A stretch of 64,000 nucleotides of DNA, from assembly GCF_038900095.1 (NCBI RefSeq), contig NZ_JBBMQQ010000013.1, positions 41,543 to 105,542 of the forward strand, given 5' to 3'. Positions 50,178 through 59,092 of this stretch are shown here, piece after piece. The first letter of the stretch is position 1. Each line of letters begins with the position of its first letter. A program made the position numbers and the translations under genes. Under the pieces are notes generated by a model. It saw nothing but the letters and a program-made list of their open reading frames with translations, searched no databases and was not told the origin of the DNA. This stretch comes from Hoeflea sp038900095. Its GTDB lineage: Bacteria; Pseudomonadota; Alphaproteobacteria; Rhizobiales; Rhizobiaceae.

Positions 50178-51998
50178 TCAGGTGGTTTTGTTTTTGGGTT
50201 TGAACAGGGCCGCGAGATTGTCCCACAGCTCGATCTTGGCACCCTGACGCTTCATGATCACGCCCTGCTGGATCACCGAAAGCGTGTTGTTCCACGCCCA
50301 GTAGATCACCAGGCCGGCCGGGAAGGTCGCCAGCATGAAGGTGAAGACCACCGGCATCCAGGTGAAGATCATCGCCTGGGTCGGATCCGGAGGCGTCGGG
50401 TTCATGCGCATCTGGATGAACATGGTGATGCCCATGATCAACGGCCAGACACCGATCATCAGGAAGGACGGCACGTCGTAAGGCAACAGGCCGAACAGGT
50501 TGAACAACGAGGTCGGGTCAGGCGCCGAAAGGTCCTTGATCCAGCCGAAGAACGGCGCATGCCGCATTTCGATGGTGATGTAGAGCACCTTGTAGAGCGA
50601 GAAGAACACCGGGATCTGCAACAGCACCGGCCAGCAGCCGGCAACCGGGTTGATCTTCTCTTTCTTGTAGAGCTCCATCATGCCCTGCTGCAGCGCCATC
50701 TTGTCGTCGCCATGCTTGGCTTTCAGCTCTTCGAGCTTCGGCTGCACCTTCTTCATGTTGGCCATCGACACGTAGGACTTGTTGGCCAGCGGGAAGAAGA
50801 TCAGCTTGACGATAACGGTGGTGACCAGGATCGAAACCCCGAAATTGCCGAACATCTTGTAGAGGTAATCGATCAGCCAGAACATCGGCTTGGTCAGGAA
50901 GTAGAACCATCCCCAGTCGATCATCAGATCGAAGTTGAGAATGTTGTTCTCCTCCTGGTACTCGGCAATCACCGGAACTTCCTTGGCGCCGGCGAACACC
51001 AGCGTCTTGGATGTGACACTGCCGCCCGGTGCGATTGCCATCGAATCGGTCTTGAAGTCCGACTGGTAGCGCGCACGGCCGTCTGTGAAGTGGGCAAAGC
51101 GGGTCTCGAAGCCTGCGCCCTGCGGCGGGATCAGGGCTGCGGCCCAGTATTTGTCGGTAATCCCCATCCAGCCGGCAGTCGCCTTTGCGTGGACGATGAC
51201 CGGGGTGTCCTCGACATCGGAATAGTCGACTTCCTGCAGCCCTTCCTCGCCAACGACGCCGATCAGGCCCTCATGCAGAACATAGATGCCCTGGGTCTTT
51301 GGCTTGAAGAAGCGGGTGACGCGGCCGTAGCCGGCAACGGATGCGGCTGCATCGCCGGAGTTGGCGATCGTGTCCTCGAAGCTGAACATGTAGTGCTCAT
51401 CAACCGAGATGACGCGGGTGAACACGAGGCCCTGGCCATTGTCATAGGTCAGCGTCACAGGGGTGGTCGGGGTCAAAACCTGACCGGGCGCAGCTGTCCA
51501 GACTGTGTTGGGGCCGGGAGCCGGGCCGGACTGGGCCTCGGCGATGAAGCCCACTTCGGCAAAATAGCCATCCGCCATTGCGGCCGGGCTGAACAGCGTG
51601 ATGTTCGGGCTCGTCGGGTCAATCGTCTCGCGATATTCCTTGAGCAGCAGATCATCGATGCGGGCGCCCGAAAGATTGATGGATCCGGAAAGCGACGGGG
51701 TGTCGATGCTGATCCGGCCGGTCTGGGCGACGGCATCTTCGCGCGACAGGCTTCCTGCCGGAGCCACAACCGTGCCGGGGATTGCGGCATCGCCGCCAGG
51801 CGCTGATCCGCTCACCGCGCCTGGAGCAGCGGCATTGCCGGTTCCCGTCGCTTGGGTCTGAGCCGGCTGCTGCGCCTGCAGTGCTTCTGCAGCCACGCGT
51901 TCACGCTCGATCTTCGGGCTGACATAGAGAAATTGCCAGGCGACAAGGACAAGCACCGACAAGAGAATTGCGACGAAATAATTGCGATTGTTTTCCAT
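50178..51998 (-). CDS. yidC: Membrane protein insertase YidC
   Basis: A 606-residue inner-membrane insertase of the Gram-negative type: an N-terminal helix (YFVAILLSVLVLVAWQFL), a large periplasmic beta-sandwich (about 100-360) and the conserved five-helix core with VKLIFFPLANKSYVSMANMKKVQPKLEELK and GCWPVLLQIPVFFSLYKVLYI. The conserved positive groove residue is in the KLIFFPL region. It folds and inserts proteins with or without SecYEG. The ATG at 51998 is used; a GTG one codon upstream is possible. Confidence 0.97.
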   Translation of the reverse strand: MENNRNYFVAILLSVLVLVAWQFLYVSPKIERERVAAEALQAQQPAQTQATGTGNAAAPGAVSGSAPGGDAAIPGTVVAPAGSLSREDAVAQTGRISIDTPSLSGSINLSGARIDDLLLKEYRETIDPTSPNITLFSPAAMADGYFAEVGFIAEAQSGPAPGPNTVWTAAPGQVLTPTTPVTLTYDNGQGLVFTRVISVDEHYMFSFEDTIANSGDAAASVAGYGRVTRFFKPKTQGIYVLHEGLIGVVGEEGLQEVDYSDVEDTPVIVHAKATAGWMGITDKYWAAALIPPQGAGFETRFAHFTDGRARYQSDFKTDSMAIAPGGSVTSKTLVFAGAKEVPVIAEYQEENNILNFDLMIDWGWFYFLTKPMFWLIDYLYKMFGNFGVSILVTTVIVKLIFFPLANKSYVSMANMKKVQPKLEELKAKHGDDKMALQQGMMELYKKEKINPVAGCWPVLLQIPVFFSLYKVLYITIEMRHAPFFGWIKDLSAPDPTSLFNLFGLLPYDVPSFLMIGVWPLIMGITMFIQMRMNPTPPDPTQAMIFTWMPVVFTFMLATFPAGLVIYWAWNNTLSVIQQGVIMKRQGAKIELWDNLAALFKPKNKTT

Positions 51999-52001
51999 CA
52001 C

Positions 52002-52445
52002 TCAATCCTGATGTTCAGGCTTCGATTGCCTGGTGTTCTGGTGTTGTCCGGTGCGCCGATCAGTCTCGACGCGCGCCTGTTGGGGCCGTTTCTGTCTGTC
52101 GGCATCTTTCACCCGCTCGGTGAGCGCGGTGATCAATCCGTCAAACGGTGCGCGCAGCGTATCCCTGCGCGCGACCACCACATAGTCATGTCCGGGCTTG
52201 AATGGAACCCCTGCCATGTGACGCACCACTTCTCTGAGGCGTCGGCGCATCCGGTTGCGCTCGACCGAATTGCCCTGCTTTTTCGTCACCGTAAAGCCGA
52301 TGCGCGGGGCCTGGTCGGGTTCGCCCCGGTCGAGGGTTTCGAGCAGAAAATATGGTCCGCGCAGACGTTTGCCCTTCTGCACGGCGAGGAAATCCGGCCG
52401 GGTTTTAAGCCGCCCGGGTTTCTTGATGGTATCGTCCTGTGCCAC
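52002..52445 (-). CDS. rnpA: Ribonuclease P protein component
   Basis: A 147-residue basic protein, IKKPGRLKTRPDFLAVQKGKRLRGPYF at the start and the RNR motif NSVERNRMRRRLREVVR that defines RnpA. It supports the RNase P RNA in tRNA 5'-end maturation. The C-terminal tail (about 40 residues, Gln/Arg-rich) is longer than in enterics. The start is inferred: the GTG at 52445 follows AAGGA and clears the rpmH stop at 52480, whereas the longest frame would run through rpmH. Confidence 0.93.
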   Translation of the reverse strand: MAQDDTIKKPGRLKTRPDFLAVQKGKRLRGPYFLLETLDRGEPDQAPRIGFTVTKKQGNSVERNRMRRRLREVVRHMAGVPFKPGHDYVVVARRDTLRAPFDGLITALTERVKDADRQKRPQQARVETDRRTGQHQNTRQSKPEHQD

Positions 52446-52479
52446 GCGATCGTAGTCCTTCGCGGGCTGTCGTCGGCGC

Positions 52480-52617
52480 TTAAGCCGACAAACGACTGCG
52501 CCCGCGGGCGCGGCGAGCCTGGATGACCTTGCGGCCGCCCTTGGTAGCCATACGTGCACGGAAACCGTGACGGCGCTTGCGAACAAGCTTGGATGGTTGG
52601 TAAGTACGCTTTGGCAT
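52480..52617 (-). CDS. rpmH: Large ribosomal subunit protein bL34
   Basis: Translation of the minus strand from the ATG at 52617 gives 45 residues beginning MPKRTYQPSKLVRKRRHG and ending ARGRSRLSA. This is bL34, with one extra residue (Pro2) compared with the common MKRTYQ start. It is followed by rnpA after 34 bp, the almost universal rpmH-rnpA order. No clear Shine-Dalgarno precedes the ATG (TATTAAAATAA), which is unusual for a ribosomal protein gene. Confidence 0.96.
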   Translation of the reverse strand: MPKRTYQPSKLVRKRRHGFRARMATKGGRKVIQARRARGRSRLSA

Positions 52618-52962
52618 TTATTTTAATACCGCGGTGTGCGGCCCTTCTTGGAACATCTTGGTTTGGGTGTTCAGTCCGTCAAAACACGCTCCCGGAAACC
52701 GGAAGCTTCCACGGACGAGCGGCTTATAGGCGCGATCCCGGTCAAAAGTCAATGAGCCGCCCCTGCTTGCCTCCAACTTGAACAACGCTCCGGATGGAGC
52801 CGGTGCCCGGCTTTGTCCCGCGCACCCCGCATAAAATGCGAAAGTCCGGTCACGTGTGTTCACAAGCCGGTGACACCGCCCTTGCAGCTGTTGCCTCAGC
52901 CACTCCCCTGCGCCAAGTGCTTGCCCGACAAGCGCTGCACTTAACGGAGGAAAGCAACAGCC
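52618..52962. other. Divergent promoter region between rpmH and the DUF547 gene
   Basis: A 345-bp stretch with no gene. It contains the rpmH operon promoter at 52723-52752 and, on the other side, GGAGG before the DUF547 gene's ATG. A plus-strand promoter was not assigned. Confidence 0.6.
52723..52752 (-). promoter_or_regulatory. Sigma-70 promoter of the rpmH operon
   Basis: On the minus strand TTGACT (52752-52747) and TATAAG (52728-52723) are separated by 18 bp, close to the alphaproteobacterial housekeeping consensus. It lies about 105 bp before the rpmH ATG and reads into rpmH-rnpA-yidC-engB. Confidence 0.7.
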
Positions 52963-53778
52963 ATGACCCTAGACCGCCGTACCCTCATCACCGGATCCCT
53001 CGGTCTTGCCGCCGTGACAGCGCTTTATCCCCTGGAGGCATCTGCCGCTTTGACCGGCTTTCGGCCCAAGGGACAGGCGGGTTTCGACCATTCGGCCTAT
53101 GACGCGCTTCTCAAGGCCCACGTCAAGCCGGATGCGCGGGGATACAACCGGGTCGATTATCGCGGCGTGAAGGCAAAGCTGGATACCTTGCACGGATATA
53201 TTGCCTCCCTGCAGGCGGCCAACCCGGCATCCCTTTCGCGCAACGAAGCGCACGCCTACTGGATCAATCTCTACAATGCCAAGACGCTTGAGGTTGTTGC
53301 CGAGGCTTACCCGGTGACCTCGATCAAGAAGATCAATCTCGGCGGATCCTTCCTGTTCGGCTCCGGTCCCTGGAAGGCCAGGATCCTCAACGTCGGCGGC
53401 ACGGAGCTGTCACTTGACGAGGTCGAGCACGAAATCGTCCGCGCCATCTTCACCGATCCGATGTCTCATTACGGGCTCAACTGCGCGTCCTATTCCTGTC
53501 CCAATCTCGCCACCCGCGCCTTTACCGGCGCCAATGTCGATGCGCTTCTGCGCCAGAATGCGGTTGATTACGTCAACCACCCCCGTGGCGTGACGGTCGA
53601 CAAGGGCCGCATCACAGCCTCCAAGATCTACTCCTGGTATGCCGGTGATTTCGGCGGCAAGGGCAAGCTCAAGGATCACTGGGTTTCGCTTGCAAACCCG
53701 CAGAAGGCGGCCCTGATCGCGCCCGCTTCGATTTCGGGCTATGAGTATGACTGGAGCATCAACGCGCTTGAGACCTGA
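52963..53778 (+). CDS. DUF547 family exported protein
   Basis: A 271-residue protein with a Tat-like signal (LDRRTLITGSLGLAAVTALYPLEASA). The DUF547 core follows: ALLKAHVKPDARGYNRVDYRG, EAHAYWINLYNAKTLEVV, LSLDEVEHEIVRAIF and HYGLNCASYSCPNL, whose Cys/Asn/Glu pattern recalls the cysteine-protease-like fold proposed for the family. Function is not established. The ATG at 52963 has a good GGAGG. It begins a plus-strand series with TVP38, a flavoprotein and a sensor kinase. Confidence 0.9.
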   Translation: MTLDRRTLITGSLGLAAVTALYPLEASAALTGFRPKGQAGFDHSAYDALLKAHVKPDARGYNRVDYRGVKAKLDTLHGYIASLQAANPASLSRNEAHAYWINLYNAKTLEVVAEAYPVTSIKKINLGGSFLFGSGPWKARILNVGGTELSLDEVEHEIVRAIFTDPMSHYGLNCASYSCPNLATRAFTGANVDALLRQNAVDYVNHPRGVTVDKGRITASKIYSWYAGDFGGKGKLKDHWVSLANPQKAALIAPASISGYEYDWSINALET

Positions 53779-53941
53779 TGACGCAGGGTTCACGCCGCCG
53801 TGAGTTTTGTGCGTCCCGGGTTCACGCGAGTTTGGGAAATAGCGAGGGATTGTCATTGGCGGTACAAGCCGCATCCTTCTATTCATTCTCTGGAGCGATA
53901 CTGCGGCAGCCCGGCCGCTGCAAACCAACTGGAGACCCGGC

Positions 53942-54721
53942 ATGACCTCGCAATCCCCGACAGGCCAGATGGAAAAGGCCATGCCATGCGATCCGCAAGC
54001 GGCTTCAGCCACATGCAAGAAGCCGGCCTGGCGTCGGTACCTGCCATTGGCAATCATTCTTACCGGCTTGGTGAGCGCCTATGCGGCTGGCCTTCAGGAT
54101 TACATTTCGCTCACGGTGCTGGCCGAGCAGCGTGACGCGCTCAAGCAGGTCGTCGCTGAACACCGCATTGCCTCGATCGTGGGCTATTTCGTGCTTTACG
54201 CTCTGGCCGTCGCCTTTGCCTTTCCCGCAGCCTCGATCCTGACGATCTTCGCCGGTTTTGTGTTCGGATGGTTCATCGCCGGCACCGTGACGGTCTTTGC
54301 CGCCACCACCGGCGCCGCCGCCATCTTCCTCGCCGCGAGGTCGGCCTTTGGCGATGTGCTGCGCAAGCGCGCTGGACCATTCGCTGCCAAACTCGCCGAC
54401 GGCTTTGCCAAGGATGCATTCGGCTATCTGCTGGTGCTGCGTCTGGCTCCGGTGTTTCCGTTCTTCATCATCAACATTGCACCTGCTTTTTTCGACATCC
54501 GGCTGCGCACCTATGTGGCGGCGACGTTCCTCGGCATCATTCCCGGCACCTTCGCCTACACCTGGCTGGGGCAGGGCCTCGACAGCGTCATCGTCGCAGC
54601 CGCGGGCCGTGAAATTTCGATCTCCGACCTGGTGACGCCAGAAATAACCATTGCGTTTCTCGGCCTTGCAATCGTCGCGGCAATCCCCACCATAGTACGC
54701 AAGTTTCGCGCGCGCTCCTGA
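53942..54721 (+). CDS. TVP38/TMEM64 (DedA-like) membrane protein
   Basis: A 259-residue inner-membrane protein with about six hydrophobic segments. The SNARE-associated/VTT domain is recognised by AFPAASILTIFAGFVFGWFIAGTVTVFAATTGAAAIFLAAR and, later, RLAPVFPFFIINIAPAFFDI with GIIPGTFAYTWLGQGLDS. Members are lipid scramblases or transporters of small substrates. In many bacteria a TVP38 gene lies next to a mercuric-reductase-like flavoprotein gene, as here (52 bp gap). Confidence 0.92.
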   Translation: MTSQSPTGQMEKAMPCDPQAASATCKKPAWRRYLPLAIILTGLVSAYAAGLQDYISLTVLAEQRDALKQVVAEHRIASIVGYFVLYALAVAFAFPAASILTIFAGFVFGWFIAGTVTVFAATTGAAAIFLAARSAFGDVLRKRAGPFAAKLADGFAKDAFGYLLVLRLAPVFPFFIINIAPAFFDIRLRTYVAATFLGIIPGTFAYTWLGQGLDSVIVAAAGREISISDLVTPEITIAFLGLAIVAAIPTIVRKFRARS

Positions 54722-54773
54722 ATCGAACCGGGGTCATCCCCCGCCTGCGTTCAAATCATACGGAAGACAGCTC

Positions 54774-56204
54774 ATGAGCACCCCACTGACACCTGACATC
54801 TGCATCATCGGCGGTGGCTCGGGCGGCCTTTCGGTCGCTGCCGCCGCCGCCGCGTTCGGCGTTGACGTGGTTCTCATCGAAAAGGGCAAGATGGGCGGCG
54901 ACTGTCTCAATTACGGCTGCGTGCCGTCCAAGGCGATGATTGCGGCGGCAAAGCACGCCCACGCTATCGCCGAAGCGCCCGATTTCGGTGTCACCGCGGG
55001 CGAGGCCAAGGTCAATTTCCGCAAGGTTCATGATCACATCCATTCGGTCATCGGCGCCATTGCCCCCAATGACTCCGTCGAACGCTTCCGCGCCATGGGC
55101 GTCAACGTGATCGAGGCCGAGGCCCGTTTCATCGACAAGTCCACCGTCATGGCCGGCCAGACCGAAATTCGCGCCCGGCGTTATGTCGTCGCCACCGGCT
55201 CGTCCGCCTTCGTGCCGCCGATCCCCGGCCTCGACACGGTCGACTACCTGACCAACGAAACCCTGTTCGAGCGCACCCGCGCGCCCAGGCATCTCATTGT
55301 CATTGGCGGCGGCCCGATCGGCATGGAAATGGCCCAGGCGCATCGCAGGCTTGGCGCCGAGGTCACCGTCGTCGAAGGGTTCAAGGCGCTGGGCAAGGAT
55401 GATCCGGAACTGGCCGCGATCGTGCTCGAGAACATCCGGGCTGAAGGCGTCACCATTCATGAAGGCTCCAAGGTCACCTCAGTCGAAAAGCGTGGCAAGA
55501 CCGGTGTCCGGGTCAATTATGAAACCGAGTCTGGCGAAGCCTATGTCGATGGCTCCGATGTGCTGGTTGCCGTCGGCCGCCTCGCCAATGTCGAGGGTCT
55601 GGGACTGGACGCCGCCGGCGTCGAGTACGACCGGCGCGGCATCAAGGTCGGCGCCAACCTGCGCTCGTCCAACAAGCGCATCTATGCCATCGGCGATGTC
55701 GCCGGCGGCCTGCAGTTCACCCATGTCGCGGGCTATCATGCCGGTCTGGTGGTGCAGCAGATCCTGTTCCGCATGCCGGCGAAGGAAAACCGCGACATCA
55801 TTCCCTGGGCAACCTACACCGATCCCGAACTCGCCCATGTCGGCTTGACCGAGGAAGAGGCGGGCAAGCGCCATGGCGGCCGGATCTCGGTCCTGCGCTG
55901 GCCCTACGCCGAAAACGATCGCGCCCAGGCCGAGCGCAAGACAACCGGCCTGATCAAGCTGGTGGTCGACCGCAAGGCCCGCATTCTCGGCGTTTCCATC
56001 GCCGGTGCCGGGGCCGGGGAGATGATCAACATGTGGGCGCTTGCTGTGACCAATTCCATGACGCTGAAGGACGTGCGCGGCTACATTCCGCCCTATCCGA
56101 CAATGGCCGAGATTGGAAAACGCGCCGCGGTTTCCTATTATACACCCTTGACCCGCAAGCCGTTCGTACGCTGGCTCGTGCGCTTCTTGAGGCGTTTTGG
56201 CTGA
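54774..56204 (+). CDS. FAD-dependent pyridine nucleotide-disulfide oxidoreductase (mercuric reductase-like)
   Basis: A 476-residue flavoprotein: FAD-binding IIGGGSGGLSVAAAAA, redox-active disulfide GGDCLNYGCVPSKA, NAD(P)H-binding VIGGGPIGMEMAQAHRRLG, a second FAD motif IYAIGDVAGGLQFTHVAGYHAG, and the C-terminal dimerisation domain with YIPPYPTMAEIGKRAA. The C-terminal Cys pair and N-terminal metal domain of true MerA are absent, and His-x4-Glu of lipoamide dehydrogenase is not evident, so the substrate is probably another disulfide or quinone. It forms a probable unit with the TVP38 gene and a sensor kinase. Confidence 0.93.
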   Translation: MSTPLTPDICIIGGGSGGLSVAAAAAAFGVDVVLIEKGKMGGDCLNYGCVPSKAMIAAAKHAHAIAEAPDFGVTAGEAKVNFRKVHDHIHSVIGAIAPNDSVERFRAMGVNVIEAEARFIDKSTVMAGQTEIRARRYVVATGSSAFVPPIPGLDTVDYLTNETLFERTRAPRHLIVIGGGPIGMEMAQAHRRLGAEVTVVEGFKALGKDDPELAAIVLENIRAEGVTIHEGSKVTSVEKRGKTGVRVNYETESGEAYVDGSDVLVAVGRLANVEGLGLDAAGVEYDRRGIKVGANLRSSNKRIYAIGDVAGGLQFTHVAGYHAGLVVQQILFRMPAKENRDIIPWATYTDPELAHVGLTEEEAGKRHGGRISVLRWPYAENDRAQAERKTTGLIKLVVDRKARILGVSIAGAGAGEMINMWALAVTNSMTLKDVRGYIPPYPTMAEIGKRAAVSYYTPLTRKPFVRWLVRFLRRFG

Positions 56205-56228
56205 GGGATTCAATTCAGGGGCAGCAAA

Positions 56229-57707
56229 ATGGCGGACACCGATCCAACCCAAACCGATCCGACCTGTGCCGGCAAAGTCCGCAGGGGGATGGGGCTTTCC
56301 TCGCGGCTGTTGTGGCTGACCATCCTTTTCGTGATGATCGCCGAAGTGCTGATCTTCGTGCCGTCGGTGGCCAACACCCGGATCCGCTGGCTGCAGGACC
56401 GGCTCAACACCGCCGCTGCGGCGGCCCTGGTGATTGATGGCGTCAACGAGATGGAGCTGCCCCAGCCGATCCAGAACGATGCGCTGATGGCCACCGGCAC
56501 CAAGGCCATCGTCCTGCACAAGGACGGCACATCGCGGATGATCGCCAGCGCCGACATGCCGCCCGTCGTTACCCATTATTACGATCTGTCCGCCGTCACG
56601 CCGCTCAGCGCTGTCCGCGATGCCTTCGACACCATCCTGTTTGGCGGCGACCGGATAATCCGCGTCGAGGGCCTGGTGGGCGACAATCCCGACATGGTGA
56701 TCGAGCTGGTGCTCGAAGACGCCCCGTTGCGCCATGCCATGCTGATCTACGGCCGCAACGTGTTCCTGCTGTCGGTGCTGATCTCCGTCATCACCGCGAG
56801 CCTGGTGTTCTTCTCCATCACCCGCATGCTGATCCGCCCGGTCCAGCGGGTCACCGAAAACATGAAGGCTTTCACCGAGGATCCGGAAAACCCCAACAAC
56901 ATCATCATCCCGAGCCCGCCGGTCGATGAACTGACCGCAGCCGAAGGCCACCTTGCCGACATGCAGACCCGGCTTCAGCAAACGCTGAAGGAACAGCGCC
57001 ATCTCGCCGATCTCGGTCTCGCCGTCTCCAAGATCAACCACGACATGCGCAACATCCTCACATCGGCGCAACTGATGTCCGACCGGCTGGCAATGATCGA
57101 TGACCCGATGGTCAAGCGTTTCGCGCCCAAGCTGCTGCGCACCATCGACCGGGCGGTGAGCTATTCCAGCGAGGTCCTGGCCTATGGCAAGGCGCGCGAG
57201 GCCAAGCCGCGCCGCCGCTTCCTCAACTTCGCCGCCCTTGCCCGCGAGGTCACCGAGATTGTCGCCGAGGAGACCGAGGCTGACATAAACTACGTGCTCG
57301 ATATCGATGAGACACTGGAGATCGAGGCCGACAGCGACCAGCTGTTCCGGGTGATCTACAACCTGGTGCGCAATGCGGTTCAGGCCTTCGCCTCCGACCC
57401 GTCGGATGACCCGGCGCTGGTCCGCCGCATCACCCTGTCGGCAAGGCGCACGGGCTCTGTGGTGGAAATCCGGGTGAGCGACACCGGTCCGGGCCTGCCT
57501 GCCCGGGCACGCGAGAACCTGTTCCAGCCATTCCGCGGCTCGGCCCGCTCCGGCGGCACCGGGCTGGGGCTGGCGATTGCCCGTGAGCTGGTGCTTGCCC
57601 ATGGCGGCTCGATCACGCTTGATGATTCCGTTTCGCAAGGCACCGCCTTCTGCATCGAGCTGCCCGACCAGCCGGTGCCGATCGACGGTTACCGGGCCCG
57701 CGCCTGA
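56229..57707 (+). CDS. Orphan membrane sensor histidine kinase
   Basis: A 492-residue kinase with TM1 at about 25-47, a periplasmic domain of about 130 residues (ALVIDGVNEMELPQPI), TM2 at about 178-200, HAMP, then a dimerisation helix with SKINHDMRNILTS (phospho-acceptor His271) and an HATPase domain (NLVRNAVQAF, DTGPGLPARARENLF, GGTGLGLAIAREL). The H-box reads HDMRN, as in a group of alphaproteobacterial kinases. No response regulator gene lies beside it. It follows the flavoprotein gene by 24 bp. Confidence 0.92.
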   Translation: MADTDPTQTDPTCAGKVRRGMGLSSRLLWLTILFVMIAEVLIFVPSVANTRIRWLQDRLNTAAAAALVIDGVNEMELPQPIQNDALMATGTKAIVLHKDGTSRMIASADMPPVVTHYYDLSAVTPLSAVRDAFDTILFGGDRIIRVEGLVGDNPDMVIELVLEDAPLRHAMLIYGRNVFLLSVLISVITASLVFFSITRMLIRPVQRVTENMKAFTEDPENPNNIIIPSPPVDELTAAEGHLADMQTRLQQTLKEQRHLADLGLAVSKINHDMRNILTSAQLMSDRLAMIDDPMVKRFAPKLLRTIDRAVSYSSEVLAYGKAREAKPRRRFLNFAALAREVTEIVAEETEADINYVLDIDETLEIEADSDQLFRVIYNLVRNAVQAFASDPSDDPALVRRITLSARRTGSVVEIRVSDTGPGLPARARENLFQPFRGSARSGGTGLGLAIARELVLAHGGSITLDDSVSQGTAFCIELPDQPVPIDGYRARA

Positions 57708-57919
57708 GTCGCATCTTGCGGCCCTGAGCCTGTCCGTCGATCACGCAGGCACGCAGGCGGCAGATGATCCTGCTGCTGCAACAAGCCGTTGTTTGCGCCT
57801 GCCGTTTCGGCCAACTGTGCGACAATTGCGCGACAATCGTTTTTTTCGTCAAATCCGCTTGCAATCCCCCGCTGTCCGTTTTAGGAGAACGCCTCGCAGG
57901 CAAACGACACCTGCAGCGC

Positions 57920-57996
57920 GCGCCCGTAGCTCAGCTGGATAGAGCACCAGACTACGAATCTGGGGGTCAGAGGTTCGAATCCTTTCGGGCGCGCCA
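57920..57996 (+). tRNA. tRNA-Arg (anticodon ACG)
   Basis: A 77-base cloverleaf with encoded CCA: acceptor GCGCCCG/CGGGCGC, D-arm GCTCAGCTGGATAGAGC, anticodon stem CCAGA/TCTGG with loop CTACGAA (anticodon ACG at the loop centre), a variable loop and T-arm with GGTTCGAATCC. ACG becomes ICG and reads CGU/CGC/CGA. Its 3' end faces the integrase gene 19 bp away and is the probable attachment site of the island. Confidence 0.96.
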
Positions 57997-58015
57997 ATTT
58001 TCTCAATAGCTTAGC

Positions 58016-59092
58016 TCAAGTTCCCGTGTCTTGGTGCTCCGCAGTTTGCAGCCGGTTTGCAAATTCTGTGCTCCTTGCGTTCTCGAACAAGGCAATTGCT
58101 TCCTCCGCCAGCGTGCGAGTGCGGGCAAGATACTTGTCGAGAATAGTCGTCACCGTTTTCAACGAATGTCCGGTGATGGCGGCAATTTGTGGTGTGGAGC
58201 AGCCCGCTTCAGCAAGCATGGTAATGGCTGTTCCGCGAAGGTCGTGGAAATGCAGATCCGTGATGCCGGCGGCTTTGGTCGCGGCCTCCCACTGAGCCTT
58301 GAAGTATCTCGCCTTCCAGGGAAGCTTCGTTTTCGTTGTAAGAATAAGGTTCGTATCTCTATCCAGTCCGTCGAGCATTCTCTTCAGGGCGGTCGTGCAA
58401 GGGATTTCGACACGCCGCTTGGTCTTGCCCTGACGCAGCGAGATAAACGAGCCGTCGTAGTTGTTCCACGAAAGGCTTAGCAAATCAGCCTGCCGCTGCC
58501 CTGTGTGCAAAGCGAGAATGAGCGCCCGCTGCAGTTCCAACGGAGCGACCTTCATAAATGCCTCGATATGTTCGGGGAGCCAGATCTTCTCGGATCGGTC
58601 CGTCTTGTGAAGGCGTCGGAACCCGGCAACGTGATTGTGCAGGATATGGCCGTTCTCCTTGGCCCAGGTCAACATCGACGAGATCACGGAGAGCCTGTTG
58701 TCAGCCTCCCGGTCGCCTGATTCCTTTGCAACGGTTCCGCGCCAACTCATGAAGTCCTGCCTGACCCGTGGGTCGTCCAACGCTTTGATCGGCAGATCAC
58801 CGAACCTGACTTCGACCTTGGTAAGCATCCGCTGATATTCTTTACGGGTGCTGTCCGCCAGTTTCCCGAACTCCGGTGACAACGTGTAGTCCCTGATCAA
58901 GCGATTGAGAACGCCGGCGTGACGATCGCGCATGCTCTCCTCAGCCGCCACGTAGTCGGCAAGGAACTCCATGGAACCAATTTCGCCCCTGAGCGGACGA
59001 CCGGTTGCTCTGTGATAGTGGTAGTAGCGTATAGAGCCGTCCGCCAGGCGCTTGCTGACCGTGTTGACGCCACGAATATTAGTGGTTGGCAC
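58016..59092 (-). CDS. Site-specific tyrosine recombinase (integrase)
   Basis: A 358-residue integrase. An arm-binding/N-terminal part and a SAM-like core-binding domain (about 65-160) precede the catalytic domain with Arg200 (LHTGQRQADLL), Lys223 (RQGKTKRR), His283/Arg286 (HFHDLRGTA), His309 (AITGHSLKTV) and nucleophile Tyr321 (LDKYLART). All catalytic residues are intact. I place the start at the GTG at 59092, with GGAGG 7 bases upstream, because upstream codons overlap the AlpA-like gene. It would recombine the 3' end of the adjacent tRNA-Arg gene. Confidence 0.93.
   Translation of the reverse strand: MPTTNIRGVNTVSKRLADGSIRYYHYHRATGRPLRGEIGSMEFLADYVAAEESMRDRHAGVLNRLIRDYTLSPEFGKLADSTRKEYQRMLTKVEVRFGDLPIKALDDPRVRQDFMSWRGTVAKESGDREADNRLSVISSMLTWAKENGHILHNHVAGFRRLHKTDRSEKIWLPEHIEAFMKVAPLELQRALILALHTGQRQADLLSLSWNNYDGSFISLRQGKTKRRVEIPCTTALKRMLDGLDRDTNLILTTKTKLPWKARYFKAQWEAATKAAGITDLHFHDLRGTAITMLAEAGCSTPQIAAITGHSLKTVTTILDKYLARTRTLAEEAIALFENARSTEFANRLQTAEHQDTGT

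Noticed and set aside
55479..57638. Open frame of 719 codons antisense to the flavoprotein and kinase genes
   Set aside because: It crosses two well-supported plus-strand genes and has the same shadow composition.
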